Origin: Geovibrio ferrireducens
GTDB taxonomy: Bacteria; Chrysiogenota; Deferribacteres; Deferribacterales; Geovibrionaceae
Length of the DNA: 64,000 nucleotides
Reading direction: 5' to 3'
NCBI RefSeq assembly: GCF_026226615.1
Contig: NZ_JAJAPB010000008.1
Coordinates: forward strand, 1-64,000
Below, in pieces: positions 27,891-36,900 of this stretch (position 1 is the first letter of the stretch; every line of letters starts with the position of its first letter). The notes beneath the pieces were generated by a model, which had not been told where the DNA came from, did not search any database, and was given only the letters and a program-made list of their open reading frames with translations. The position numbers and the translations under genes were made by a program.

Positions 27891-28262
27891 TCAGCAGAGC
27901 TCCACAAGCCGTTTCAACTGCTCAGGATTAACATCCCTGCTGACAACAAAATCCGCTTCGGTCAGATTATCTGCAAACTCGCTCGGCTTCGTCACGATTA
28001 TCACCGAGAGATCTTCTTTTTTGCTCTTCATCTTGATCAGAAATGCATTAAGCACTTCAGCCGGAATCCTGCCGGGGTTTATATCAAGAAGAAGAACATC
28101 CACATCTATGTTGTCCAGTATGGACGACATATCACTCAGGCTTCTTCCTATGGTGAGTCTTTTTATCCTGTTTTTTACTGAAAGGATAAATTCTTCTGAA
28201 ATATATTCACCTTCGCAGAAGTAAAGCAGACTTACGTTTTCGAATTTAGTTTCGGCGACCAT
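27891..28262 (-). CDS. Divergent stand-alone receiver-like protein
   Basis: 123 residues from the ATG at 28262 (GAGGTGG upstream). The fold pattern is that of a CheY-like receiver. LLLDINPGR carries the acceptor Asp60, VIIVTKPSE carries Thr91, and VVSRDVNPEQL ends the domain. The usual N-terminal acidic pair is not evident and the conserved lysine is replaced by Arg in SRD. Phosphorylation is therefore doubtful, and it could act as a non-canonical or competitor receiver (inference). No output domain is present. The gene is divergent from the sigma-54 activator gene at 28575. Confidence 0.65.
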   Translation of the reverse strand: MVAETKFENVSLLYFCEGEYISEEFILSVKNRIKRLTIGRSLSDMSSILDNIDVDVLLLDINPGRIPAEVLNAFLIKMKSKKEDLSVIIVTKPSEFADNLTEADFVVSRDVNPEQLKRLVELC

Positions 28263-28537
28263 AAACCACCTCGTAAAATAATGATGCACTTTTTGTGTCT
28301 GCCTAGGTATAGTGCAAGAGGTGTGCCAATTTGTGTTTTTTTCTTGTTAGGAATTTTTATTATTTTCATAAACTATTGTATATAAAGCCGTTTATTCTTT
28401 CATCTATAACAATTATGACACACGATTGCCAAAATAACAAATTAACATGCTAATAAAAAATGCCTTAAAACAATACAAAGCACATCTCTTTATAAAAAAT
28501 ATGTGACACATTTTGAAACAGCGCCAAACGGGTTTGC

Positions 28538-28566
28538 TTGCAATCACAGAAGAAACCCAATAAAAT
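28538..28566 (+). promoter_or_regulatory. Promoter immediately upstream of the sigma-54 activator gene
   Basis: -35 TTGCAA (28538-28543), 17-bp spacer, -10 TAAAAT (28561-28566). The predicted start site (28572-28575) coincides with the ATG at 28575, and no Shine-Dalgarno is present. The rest of the 285-bp AT-rich gap 28290-28537 shows nothing I can name. Confidence 0.5.
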
Positions 28567-28574
28567 AAAGCATT

Positions 28575-29969
28575 ATGGATACTTACAAAATAATGCTGGT
28601 CGATGATGACCTGTCACACCTTGAATATACAGCACGTATCATAGGCAAGAGCTTCACCCAGAAGCCTGTCTGCATTAATGACAGCCGTGAGGTTCTCACC
28701 ACTCTTGAGGAAGGCGGATTCTGCCTTATCCTGCTGGATATTAACATGCCTCATATCAACGGGCTTGAGCTTCTGACCGACATCAATTTCAGGTTCCCGG
28801 AAATCCCTGTGGTTATAGTGACCGCCGCGGAAGATTCCGAAACAGTTGTTTTCGCCGTGCGTCAGGGCGCTTTTGACTATGTTACGAAAGCATCCGGCAA
28901 AAACAGGCTGGTAGCCGCCGTTACCAAAGCTGTTAAACACTATTTCACCATGAAGGAACTGGATAAGCTTAAGGAAGATTTTTTTGATCCGGCTGACCAC
29001 AGCATGATTTCTCAAAAGTTTGTCTCAAACAGTCCAAGAATGGCGCGTGTTTTCGGCTACATGAAAAATATAGCCCCCACCCCTACCCCTGTTCTCATCA
29101 CCGGGGAAACAGGAGTCGGTAAGGAATTGATAGCAGAGCTTATTTATGATATGTCCGGTATGAAGGGGCGTATGGTAAAGGTTAATGTATCAGGCCTTGA
29201 TGACACTGTGTTTTCCGATACCCTTTTCGGCCACGTTAAGGGCGCTTTTACCGGAGCGGACGGAATGCGGGAAGGTTTGGTGAAATCCGCGGAAAACGGG
29301 GTGCTTTTTCTTGATGAAATAGGCGATCTGGAACAAAGCTCACAGGTTAAGCTTCTCCGGCTTCTTCAGGATAATTCATACTACCCTCTGGGCTCGGACA
29401 CTGTACGGCAGGTGAACACCAAAATTGTCGCCGCAACAAACAGAGACCTGAAAACAATGAGCGAAACAGGAGAGTTCCGCAAGGATCTCTACTACCGCCT
29501 CATGTTCCATAATATAACCATACCTCCGCTGAGAGAGCGCAAGGAGGATATTCTCCCTGTAACGGAGCACCTGCTTGCTGAAATTGCGGAAAAATACAAT
29601 ACGCGCAAGCCGGTTATAACTGCGCCGGCTCTTATACTGATGACCGGGTACGAGTACCCAGGCAACGTGCGGGAGCTTGAAGGCATACTCCATGACATGG
29701 TGGCGGAGTCACATCCTGAGATCATAGATGACAAGCTGGTTGCAGACTATTTCAGAAGAAAAGGGCTTAAGCTTGCAGTGCAGATCGAGATCCCCGGTCT
29801 CGCAGACAGGCTTGAGATTAGCTACAGGGGCGTTTTCCCAACCATAAAAGAGGTCAGTGATCACCTCATACAGATGGCGCTGGACGAAGCGGAAGGAAAT
29901 ATTTCAAAGGCGGCTCAGCTTCTGGGAATAAACAGGCAGACAATCTACAGACACCTTTCCGAACAGTAG
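28575..29969 (+). CDS. NtrC-family sigma-54-dependent response regulator
   Basis: 464 residues. Receiver domain 5-118 with acceptor Asp55, Thr83 and Lys105. The AAA+ domain has Walker A GETGVGKE (177-184), the sigma-54-contact loop GAFTGA (223-228) and Walker B LFLDEIGD. A Fis-type helix-turn-helix (AEGNISKAAQLLGINRQTIY) ends the chain. It activates transcription from sigma-54 promoters on phosphorylation. Whether it controls glnBA at 7020 cannot be told from sequence. No histidine kinase is adjacent, but orphan signalling genes flank it. Start at a leaderless-looking ATG. It converges with the PAS gene, with only two bases between the stops. Confidence 0.93.
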   Translation: MDTYKIMLVDDDLSHLEYTARIIGKSFTQKPVCINDSREVLTTLEEGGFCLILLDINMPHINGLELLTDINFRFPEIPVVIVTAAEDSETVVFAVRQGAFDYVTKASGKNRLVAAVTKAVKHYFTMKELDKLKEDFFDPADHSMISQKFVSNSPRMARVFGYMKNIAPTPTPVLITGETGVGKELIAELIYDMSGMKGRMVKVNVSGLDDTVFSDTLFGHVKGAFTGADGMREGLVKSAENGVLFLDEIGDLEQSSQVKLLRLLQDNSYYPLGSDTVRQVNTKIVAATNRDLKTMSETGEFRKDLYYRLMFHNITIPPLRERKEDILPVTEHLLAEIAEKYNTRKPVITAPALILMTGYEYPGNVRELEGILHDMVAESHPEIIDDKLVADYFRRKGLKLAVQIEIPGLADRLEISYRGVFPTIKEVSDHLIQMALDEAEGNISKAAQLLGINRQTIYRHLSEQ

Positions 29970-29971
29970 GC

Positions 29972-30397
29972 TCAGCCTGTCGCCCGGCCTGTGTCTGTAA
30001 TATCCTTGATTTCAGAAAGAAGATACCTCTTCCCGTCAAATAAATGAGTCTTTGAAATAACCTCCACATCCCTCACTCTGCCGTCAGCAAGTCTGTGGGG
30101 GAAAATAAAGTTGCTTCTGCTGTTTTTAGCAGCTTCCAGCCTCTTCTTCATCACCACAAAGTAAGGCAGTGTGTTTATCTCGGTTATCTTCATGGAAATG
30201 AGACGCTCAAAAGGATAACCGTAGAAATGGACGGCAGCGATGCTGGCATCAAGAATATGCCCGCTCAGGGAATCTATAACAAGAAGAATACGCTCTGAAA
30301 AACGCTGTTCATCATTCAGAATTTTTTTAGATAATGAAGGCTGCTCCGGAGAGAGCCTGAAACCGGCTTTGTCTGCATTGCCATTGCGGCTGTCCAT
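29972..30397 (-). CDS. Single PAS-domain protein
   Basis: 141 residues. One PAS domain (about 35-135) with the typical ILDASIAAVHFYGYPFERLI, RLADGRVRDVEVISK and LLSEIKDITD elements. No kinase, cyclase or DNA-binding part follows, so it can only signal by protein contact. The ATG has GAGGAA 8 nt upstream. It is tail-to-tail with the sigma-54 activator and downstream of the unknown gene at 30476. A role as a sensory partner of a neighbouring regulator is an inference from position. Confidence 0.7.
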   Translation of the reverse strand: MDSRNGNADKAGFRLSPEQPSLSKKILNDEQRFSERILLVIDSLSGHILDASIAAVHFYGYPFERLISMKITEINTLPYFVVMKKRLEAAKNSRSNFIFPHRLADGRVRDVEVISKTHLFDGKRYLLSEIKDITDTGRATG

Positions 30398-30475
30398 AAA
30401 TCATTCCTCAGGAATATTGTGTATATGTATTACTATATCCTGTGAAGGTAATATGCACAACCGTTTTACAAAAAT

Positions 30476-31489
30476 TTACGTTTGTGCCTCTTTTTCGGCC
30501 AGAATCGTTCTTGCGGCTGCAATTGCCCACATATCGAAGAAGGTGTTTTCAAGATACTCAAGCTGATGGCTGTCCAGCTTTTTGAGCCCCATTCCCTGAA
30601 TAACGGAAGACATAAGAGTGTTAAAGCGCATGTAAAGCGGATGACGCTCACCTATCACCCTGCGCATAACAGTATTCACATTTCTGCGGAACTCAATCAC
30701 ATCCTTATTTTCCAGAGCCAGAATGTGGTTAATGGGATATTCCTCCGGCTTTTTCTTATAACCGAACCAGAATATAAACCTGAACATCCAGACCAGATTG
30801 GCTGTTTCTATTATCCTGCCGCCTGAAGCGTGTATGTAGTCAGAATTGTACTCGCTGGCGAACTTCCGGTTATTATACTTTCTTCTCAGCGAGTAGCCCG
30901 TGCTGATTGCTTCCGCACAAACCCGGAGCAGACGCTCCACTCCGCGGTAAAGCTCCTGAAGAGCCTCCTTGCTCCCCTCAACAAGGTCTGAGTTAACTGT
31001 ATGTATATCATAGCAGTAGTTATATATGCCGCTGATAGTCTTTTTCAGGCCGGAGGCAGTGTTTATAAGATCATTAAGATACTTTCTGTCATCATCATCA
31101 AGAGTCACAAGCATTTCAGACTTGCAGAAAGTTACAAGGCTCTTAAGGTACGATATGCTTGCGTTGTAATATGTGAACACACCTTCGGAAGGTTTGTCAA
31201 AGGAAAGAGCCTTTCTAACCGGTTCATCCCACTGGGTGAGATCCCTGTTGCAGTCCGCAATCCAGCCGTAGAACTCTTTTTCAAGCTTTTCAGCCCATTC
31301 CACGCAGTTATCAGCTATGGATATAACATCAAGTTTAATATCCATTACCTGACTATGCTTCATATCAGCCCTGTGCCACTTGCTTTCAGGGCTGAAAACA
31401 TCACGCTGAACCCGTTTTGACAAAACAAGATCAATGTTTTTAACAAAACGCAGTGCCTGCTCGTCCACGCATCTTAGAGGAGAATACAC
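30476..31489 (-). CDS. Uncharacterised 337-residue helical protein
   Basis: No family recognised. The protein is mostly helical and charged, without signal peptide. A short aromatic hydrophobic patch (LVWMFRFIFWFGYKKKPEEY, about 232-251) is too short and isolated to argue for an integral membrane protein. The C-terminal half has NHILALENKDVIEFRRNVNT. The GTG at 31489 is the only start that keeps the full frame. AGGAGG lies 13 nt upstream, further than usual. A perfect palindrome at 31585-31600 sits about 95 bases upstream. Neighbours are signalling proteins and an arsenic-type cluster. No function is proposed. Confidence 0.65.
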   Translation of the reverse strand: MYSPLRCVDEQALRFVKNIDLVLSKRVQRDVFSPESKWHRADMKHSQVMDIKLDVISIADNCVEWAEKLEKEFYGWIADCNRDLTQWDEPVRKALSFDKPSEGVFTYYNASISYLKSLVTFCKSEMLVTLDDDDRKYLNDLINTASGLKKTISGIYNYCYDIHTVNSDLVEGSKEALQELYRGVERLLRVCAEAISTGYSLRRKYNNRKFASEYNSDYIHASGGRIIETANLVWMFRFIFWFGYKKKPEEYPINHILALENKDVIEFRRNVNTVMRRVIGERHPLYMRFNTLMSSVIQGMGLKKLDSHQLEYLENTFFDMWAIAAARTILAEKEAQT

Positions 31490-31584
31490 GTTCGGAACCC
31501 GACCTCCTGTTTATCAATAAATATCTGTCAACAATAAAACTCTGGAATATAAGATATAAAGAAAGAATCATAGCGCAACAAAAA

Positions 31585-31600
31585 ATGTGAAAATTCACAT
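31585..31600. promoter_or_regulatory. Perfect 16-bp palindrome, CRP/FNR-like operator candidate
   Basis: ATGTGAAAATTCACAT, that is TGTGA-N4-TCACA. It lies between arsR (3' end) and the divergent start region of the gene at 30476. The half-sites are CRP-like but the spacing is the 4 bases of FNR-type sites. A candidate -10 TATATC (31553-31558) for the leftward gene would place it near -46. Confidence 0.45.
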
Positions 31601-31640
31601 CAAAAACTGAACATTTGCATATCAGTGTGTGCCGGAAAGC

Positions 31641-31994
31641 CTATTCATAAAGCTTTTCAGCACACATAACGCGATCTGCCGAGGCAAGTTTTTTCTTTTC
31701 CTCAGAAAAGTCTATTCCCTCCGAGCAGATATTCAGCAGCCTTATGCAGTAAGGATCATCCGTGAGAGTGTAGGTTATCCACCTCCCCTCTTTTTTATCA
31801 AAAATAAGCCCTGCTTTTTTAAGCACTTTGAGATGAGCCGAAATAGTGGAAAGGGCTATATCCATCATATAATTTATCTCACACACGCACAGGGGGCGTA
31901 TATTAAGCAGCATCAATATTTTAAGCCTGCTTTCATCCGCAAACCCCTTAAGTATTCTTACTCTTGATTCAGTATTTTCCATTTTTATATCCAT
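31641..31994 (-). CDS. arsR: ArsR-family metalloregulatory repressor
   Basis: 117 residues, winged helix. IRPLCVCEINYMM carries the Cys36-x-Cys38 pair of the classical arsenite site (ELCVCDL motif). STISAHLKVLKKAGLIFDKKEGRWITYTL is the recognition helix and wing. It represses in the absence of As(III)/Sb(III) or a similar ligand. It is divergent from the permease-thioredoxin-arsC operon, with a 56-bp shared control region, the standard arrangement. Two in-frame ATGs (31994 and 31982) are possible. Neither has a clear Shine-Dalgarno. Confidence 0.9.
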   Translation of the reverse strand: MDIKMENTESRVRILKGFADESRLKILMLLNIRPLCVCEINYMMDIALSTISAHLKVLKKAGLIFDKKEGRWITYTLTDDPYCIRLLNICSEGIDFSEEKKKLASADRVMCAEKLYE

Positions 31995-32003
31995 AAAAAT
32001 ATA

Positions 32004-32032
32004 TTGACTCGCCTGTTAAAAAAATATACTAA
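32004..32032 (+). promoter_or_regulatory. Promoter of the permease-thioredoxin-arsC operon
   Basis: -35 TTGACT (32004-32009). The -10 is either TATACT (32025-32030, 15-bp spacer) or TACTAA (32027-32032, 17-bp spacer). It lies between arsR and the permease, flanked by TATATT / AATATA half-sites that could be the ArsR operator. The operator is a suggestion only. Confidence 0.55.
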
Positions 32033-32050
32033 TCCTTTCAGAGGTAAAAC

Positions 32051-33211
32051 ATGAAAGAACGAAATATATTCCTTATCTTAGCGGCCATGTTCGGGTTCAT
32101 TTATTTTGTGCCGTTTTCCTCTCCGAAAGTCTCCGGAGCCATACTGGAGGCCTTTTACCTTCTTCAGGACTATGTCAGGGAACACACCCTCACCTGCCTT
32201 ATCCCCGCTCTTTTCATAGCCGGAGCTATGAGTATTATGATCTCTCAGGCCTCTGTGGTCAAGTATTTCGGTGCTGAGGCAAAAAGAGTTACGGCGTATG
32301 GAGTTGCATCTGTTTCAGGAAGCATACTTGCTGTCTGCTCCTGCACCATTCTGCCTCTGTTTGCCGGAATATATTCCAGAGGTGCGGGCATAGGCCCTGC
32401 CATTGCTTTTGCTTATTCCGGTCCGGCAATAAATATACTCGCAATTGTACTCACCGCAAGAGTGCTCGGCGCTGAAATGGGTATTGCACGTGCGCTCGGT
32501 TCTGTGGTGTTCGCGGTGACAATCGGGCTGATAATGGCTCTTATCTTCAAAGATGAGGCAAAAACGCAGAGTGCCCCCAAACGGGCTCAGGCTGCCCGTT
32601 CATCACGCTCCGCAGGCATGACAGTTCTCTTTTTTGCGGTGATGAGCGCCGGGCTGGTATTTGCCACGTGGGCGAAACCTGACTTTGAAAGCGGCAGACT
32701 TTTTTCGCTTATTTATTCACTAAAATGGTATCTTGCTGCTGTTAGTCTGCTTTTAACGGTTTACCTGTCTTTCAGGTACATGAAAAGCGATGAACGCAGA
32801 ACATGGATGACAGAAACATGGTCATACTCTAAAATGATAATTCCGCTTTTGTTCATAGGAGTTTTTGCTGCGGGTTTCCTTCTGGGCAGACCGGGGCATG
32901 AGGGTATAATTCCCTCACTGTACATAGAAAACCTTGTTGGCGGAAACAGCCTGAGGGCAGTTCTCACTGCATCGGTGATAGGCGCTTTCATGTATTTTGC
33001 CACTCTTACGGAGATACCTATTCTTCAGGGACTCATAGGTGCAGGTATGGGCAAAGGCCCCGCTCTGGCTCTTCTGCTGGCTGGTCCGGCGCTGAGTCTG
33101 CCCAGCATGCTGGTTATCAGGAGTGTTATAGGAACCAAAAAAACTGCGGTGTATGTTCTGCTGGTGATAGTGATGTCCACAGCCGCAGGTATGATATACG
33201 GAAAATTCTAA
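32051..33211 (+). CDS. COG0701-type permease (ArsP/SO_0444-like)
   Basis: 386 residues with about ten hydrophobic segments split by a cytoplasmic loop (about 178-196). The first half contains VCSCTILPLFAGIYSRGAGI with the Cys96-Ser-Cys98 pair typical of this family. The second half repeats a related fold (FATLTEIPILQGLIGAGMGK). Family members export organoarsenicals (ArsP) or other metal species. It heads an operon with a thioredoxin-like protein and arsenate reductase under ArsR, so arsenic export is the best guess. It is not ArsB or ACR3. AGAGGT lies 5 nt upstream of the ATG. Confidence 0.85.
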   Translation: MKERNIFLILAAMFGFIYFVPFSSPKVSGAILEAFYLLQDYVREHTLTCLIPALFIAGAMSIMISQASVVKYFGAEAKRVTAYGVASVSGSILAVCSCTILPLFAGIYSRGAGIGPAIAFAYSGPAINILAIVLTARVLGAEMGIARALGSVVFAVTIGLIMALIFKDEAKTQSAPKRAQAARSSRSAGMTVLFFAVMSAGLVFATWAKPDFESGRLFSLIYSLKWYLAAVSLLLTVYLSFRYMKSDERRTWMTETWSYSKMIIPLLFIGVFAAGFLLGRPGHEGIIPSLYIENLVGGNSLRAVLTASVIGAFMYFATLTEIPILQGLIGAGMGKGPALALLLAGPALSLPSMLVIRSVIGTKKTAVYVLLVIVMSTAAGMIYGKF

Positions 33212-33221
33212 GAGGTGACAT

Positions 33222-33521
33222 ATGATTATAAAAGTTCTCGGACCCGGATGCCACAACTGCCAGATTGTTCACGAAAACGTGCTCAAAGCAGTGGAAGAGC
33301 TTGAACGCACTGATATTACAGTGGAATACGTGAAAGATACCGCGAAAATATCAAAATACGTCATGGCTACCCCCGGTGTAGTGATAGACGAAGTTGTGGT
33401 TCATGAAGGAAAGCCCCTCCCCACTGTGGATATAATCAAAGAGATGATAATAGACGAGGAATACGACTTCGGCGACGGCGAAAGCTCAGGCGGATGCGGT
33501 TGCGGCGGATGCGGATGCTGA
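33222..33521 (+). CDS. Small thioredoxin-fold protein with Cys-rich tail
   Basis: 99 residues. The N-terminal domain is a glutaredoxin/thioredoxin_3-like protein (MIIKVLGPGCHNCQIVHENV) with redox pair Cys10-x-x-Cys13 and the cis-proline region ATPGVVIDE. The last ten residues, GGCGCGGCGC, add four cysteines in a Gly-rich tail that looks like a soft-metal ligand. It lies between permease and arsC. It may deliver reductant or bind metalloid for the permease (inference). The stop is one base from the arsC ATG. Confidence 0.85.
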   Translation: MIIKVLGPGCHNCQIVHENVLKAVEELERTDITVEYVKDTAKISKYVMATPGVVIDEVVVHEGKPLPTVDIIKEMIIDEEYDFGDGESSGGCGCGGCGC

Positions 33522-33522
33522 T

Positions 33523-33945
33523 ATGAAAAAAAGTGTCCTTTTTGTATGCATTCACAACAGCGCCAGAAGCCAGATGGCCGAAGCCCTGCTGAACAGCATG
33601 GCTCCCGATAAATTCATTGCCGAAAGCGCAGGACTGGAACCGGGTAAGCTTAACCCTTTCGCAGTGCGTGCTATGGCGGAAATAGGCATAGATATTTCGA
33701 AAAACAGCACAAATGCAGTGGCAGACTACCTTAAGGAAGGCAGACAGTATGACTATGTGATTGCTGTCTGCGATAAGGAGGCTGCCGAGCAGTGCCCGAT
33801 ATTCCCCGGAACGGGTGAAAAACTCCACTGGGCGTTTGCAGATCCCTCATCATTTAAAGGAACGGATGAAGAAACACTGGCATTCGCAGCATTTGTAAGG
33901 GATGAAATTGAGAGCAGGATTAAGGAGTGGCTCAGCGGTTTCTAG
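33523..33945 (+). CDS. arsC: Arsenate reductase, thioredoxin-coupled type
   Basis: 140 residues of the low-molecular-weight phosphatase fold. The P-loop is CIHNSAR (Cys9 to Arg15), and Cys83 and Cys91 (VCDKEAAEQCPIFPG) form the relay of the Staphylococcus-type enzyme. It reduces As(V) to As(III) with electrons from thioredoxin. Third gene of the operon and only one base after the thioredoxin-like gene, which could serve it. The stop shares the CTAG at 33942-33945 with the converging kinase gene. Confidence 0.95.
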   Translation: MKKSVLFVCIHNSARSQMAEALLNSMAPDKFIAESAGLEPGKLNPFAVRAMAEIGIDISKNSTNAVADYLKEGRQYDYVIAVCDKEAAEQCPIFPGTGEKLHWAFADPSSFKGTDEETLAFAAFVRDEIESRIKEWLSGF

Positions 33946-36900
33946 CTGTGCTCACTCCTGAGTATTTTGAGAGCGTCATCAAACTCATAGCTGTTTATGG
34001 CCTTGTGCAGCCTTTTGAACTCCTGATCGCTGAAAAAAGCCGAGGCCTGTTCACGGACACTCATAAAATAGTCCACAGTCTCGCTGTCGTCATCTTCAAG
34101 CAGGCTGCACATCTTTTCCATAATGCGCTCAAAATCCTCTCTGGAAACAGTCTGAACCGGTTCAGGCTGTTTTGCAGGTGCTGATGATTTAAGAGCGGCA
34201 GTAATAGCAGAGGTAAGCCTGCTCGTTTCTGCGGCGAACTCTTCCGCAGCGGTCTGATAGTTCCCTTCATCAGCAATCAGTTTTTCAAGCGCTCCTGACA
34301 GTTCGTACAGTTTGTCCGCACCTATATTGCCGGCAACACCCTTGACAGTGTGTGCTGTGATTTCAGCAGTTTTAAGATCACCTTTTTCAAGTTCTGACAG
34401 AAGTTTTTTGCCCGTGTCCGTGTTTGATGCGGCAAATTTTTCAAGCATCCTAAGGTAAAGCCCTGTCTTGCCTGCCACAGTCCGCAGCCCCTTCTTAAAG
34501 TCAAGGCCTTCAACAGGCGGAATATCAGGTTCATTAAGCGCACTCCCCACGGAAACACTGCAAATTCCGCCGAACTCACCGGTTATGCAGAAGCTTTTCA
34601 TGCAGCTGTAAAGTTCTTCGGGCATCAGAGGTTTTGTTATATGTCCGTTCATGCCCGCCTCGCGTGTTTTCCTTCGCTCCTCATTGAGAGCATGGGCAGT
34701 CATGGCTATAACAGGAAGCTCAGCAAAATGCGTATCGGCTCTTATAATCTTTATGGCCTCGTATCCGTCCATTTCCGGCATCTGGAGATCCATGAAGACT
34801 ATATCGCACCTCTCTCCGGATTTCAGGAAAGAAACAGCCTCTTTACCGTTTTCGGCCTCAAACACCACCGCGCCGGTATCTTCGAGAAGCTCAACAGCTA
34901 TCTGACGGTTTATCTCATTGTCATCAACCACAAGCACACGCACACCGCTGAAATTCTCGGCTGTGACGGCTGCTTTTATATCAACCTCATATCCGGACTT
35001 GAAAACAACTGATGTGACACCGTCAATCAGAGAGGATGCTGTCACAGGTTTCAGGATAGAGCCATGCGCTCCGTGCAGTTCAACTGTCTTACGGTCAAGC
35101 TCCCTGCCGAATGCAGTAACAAGAATCACATAGGGCTTATTTTTTATTTTATGGTCGTTTGCGATAATGCCCGCAGCTTCCAGACCGTTCATATCCGGCA
35201 TCTTCCAGTCCATAAGCACTATTTTGTATGGTTCGCTGGCATCATGCTCTTTTATCATTATCAATGCATCCTCTGCGCTGCCTGCCTCATCGGGCTCAAA
35301 GTCCAGATTTTGAAGTATTTCCATTATGATCTGCCTGGCTGATGAATTATCATCCACAACAAGAAACTTCATATCTTTAAGATGCTCCTGACCGTATTTC
35401 AGCCACGGAGCCACAGCGGTTCCGGTCTCAAATACTGCACTGAAAGAGAATGTGCTCCCTTTGCCGTACTCACTCTCAACCTTTATTGAGCCGCCCATGA
35501 GCTCTGTCAGTTTTCTTGATATGCTTAAACCAAGTCCTGTTCCGCCGTATTTTCTGGTGGTTGTTCCGTCTGCCTGAGCAAATGCGGCGAACAGTCTGTT
35601 TTTCTGTTCCTCGAAGAGCCCCACCCCTGTGTCCCGCACAGCAAAAGCTATTTCGGCCTTATCGTCAATTTTTCTAATCAGCCTGACACTGAGCTCAACC
35701 TCTCCCTCTTCGGTAAACTTGATGGCGTTGTTCACAAGGTTAATAAGCACCTGTCCCAGCCTGAGAGGGTCGCCTTTTATCACGGCAGGCACATCCGAGG
35801 CGACATGAAGCAGAAACTCCAGCCCCTTCTCCTCTGCCTTCTGGAACACCACAGTAACAATGTTCTCCAGAACGGAATCAAGCTCGAACTCAATATTCTC
35901 AAGCTCAATCTTGCCCGCCTCAACTTTTGAGAAATCGAGTATGTCATTTACAATGGAAAGCAGCGATGCCCCTGCGTTTTTTACTTTCCTTATGTAGTCT
36001 GCCTGTTTCAGAGTAAGCTCTGTTTTCAGCGCCAAATCACTCAGACCTATAATGGCGTTGAGCGGTGTGCGTATCTCATGGCTCATGTTGGCAAGGAAGA
36101 TAGACTTCGCTTCTGTGGCGCTTTCCGCTGTCAGTCTGGCTGCTTCAAGCTCCTTCATCACCCGTTTTTTATCGGTTATATCCTCTTTGATTCCCACGAA
36201 GTTTGTAATTTCCCCTGCACTGTTTTTCACCGGGGATACTACAACTGATTCCCAGTAGGAGCCGCCGGATTTTTTCCTGTTCAGAAACTCACCGTGCCAC
36301 TCATTACCGGCAAGAATAGTATCCCACAGGGAGCGGTAAACAGCATCATCAGTGTTTCCTGATTTCAGTATGGAAGGCGTACTGCCCTTTGCCTCTTCAA
36401 AGCTGTATTCAGTAAGCTCGGTAAACTTGGGATTAACATACTCTATCCGACCTTCAGCATCGGTAATCATAATGGAAGCCGGGCTCTGCTCAACAGCTTT
36501 GAAAATTTTGCGGTTCTGCTCTTCCGCAGCCATTCTCATCTTTCTGTTGCCCAATGCCACATAAACCATACCCAGAACTATCAGAACCACAGAAAACACA
36601 ACCCAGAAAACAGAATACCTGACCACCGGAGGAAGAATATTTTCCATTTTGACAAGGTAAGCTATCCGCCATGTACCCTCAAGATCATGCCAGTCAACAG
36701 GGTGAGTTTTGACCAGATATTTCTCTCCTTTCAGTGTTATATCTTTTCCGTCCAGAACAGCACCCAGTTCCTCTGCATCCCGTTCAAAAGAAGCACCGAA
36801 CCTCCTGAGAGAGGACAGCATTTTTTTCTTCTCCTGATTCAGGCTGCCCGCTACCTTATAAAGATATTCCGGCCTGTTGGATGCGAAAATAACGCCATGG

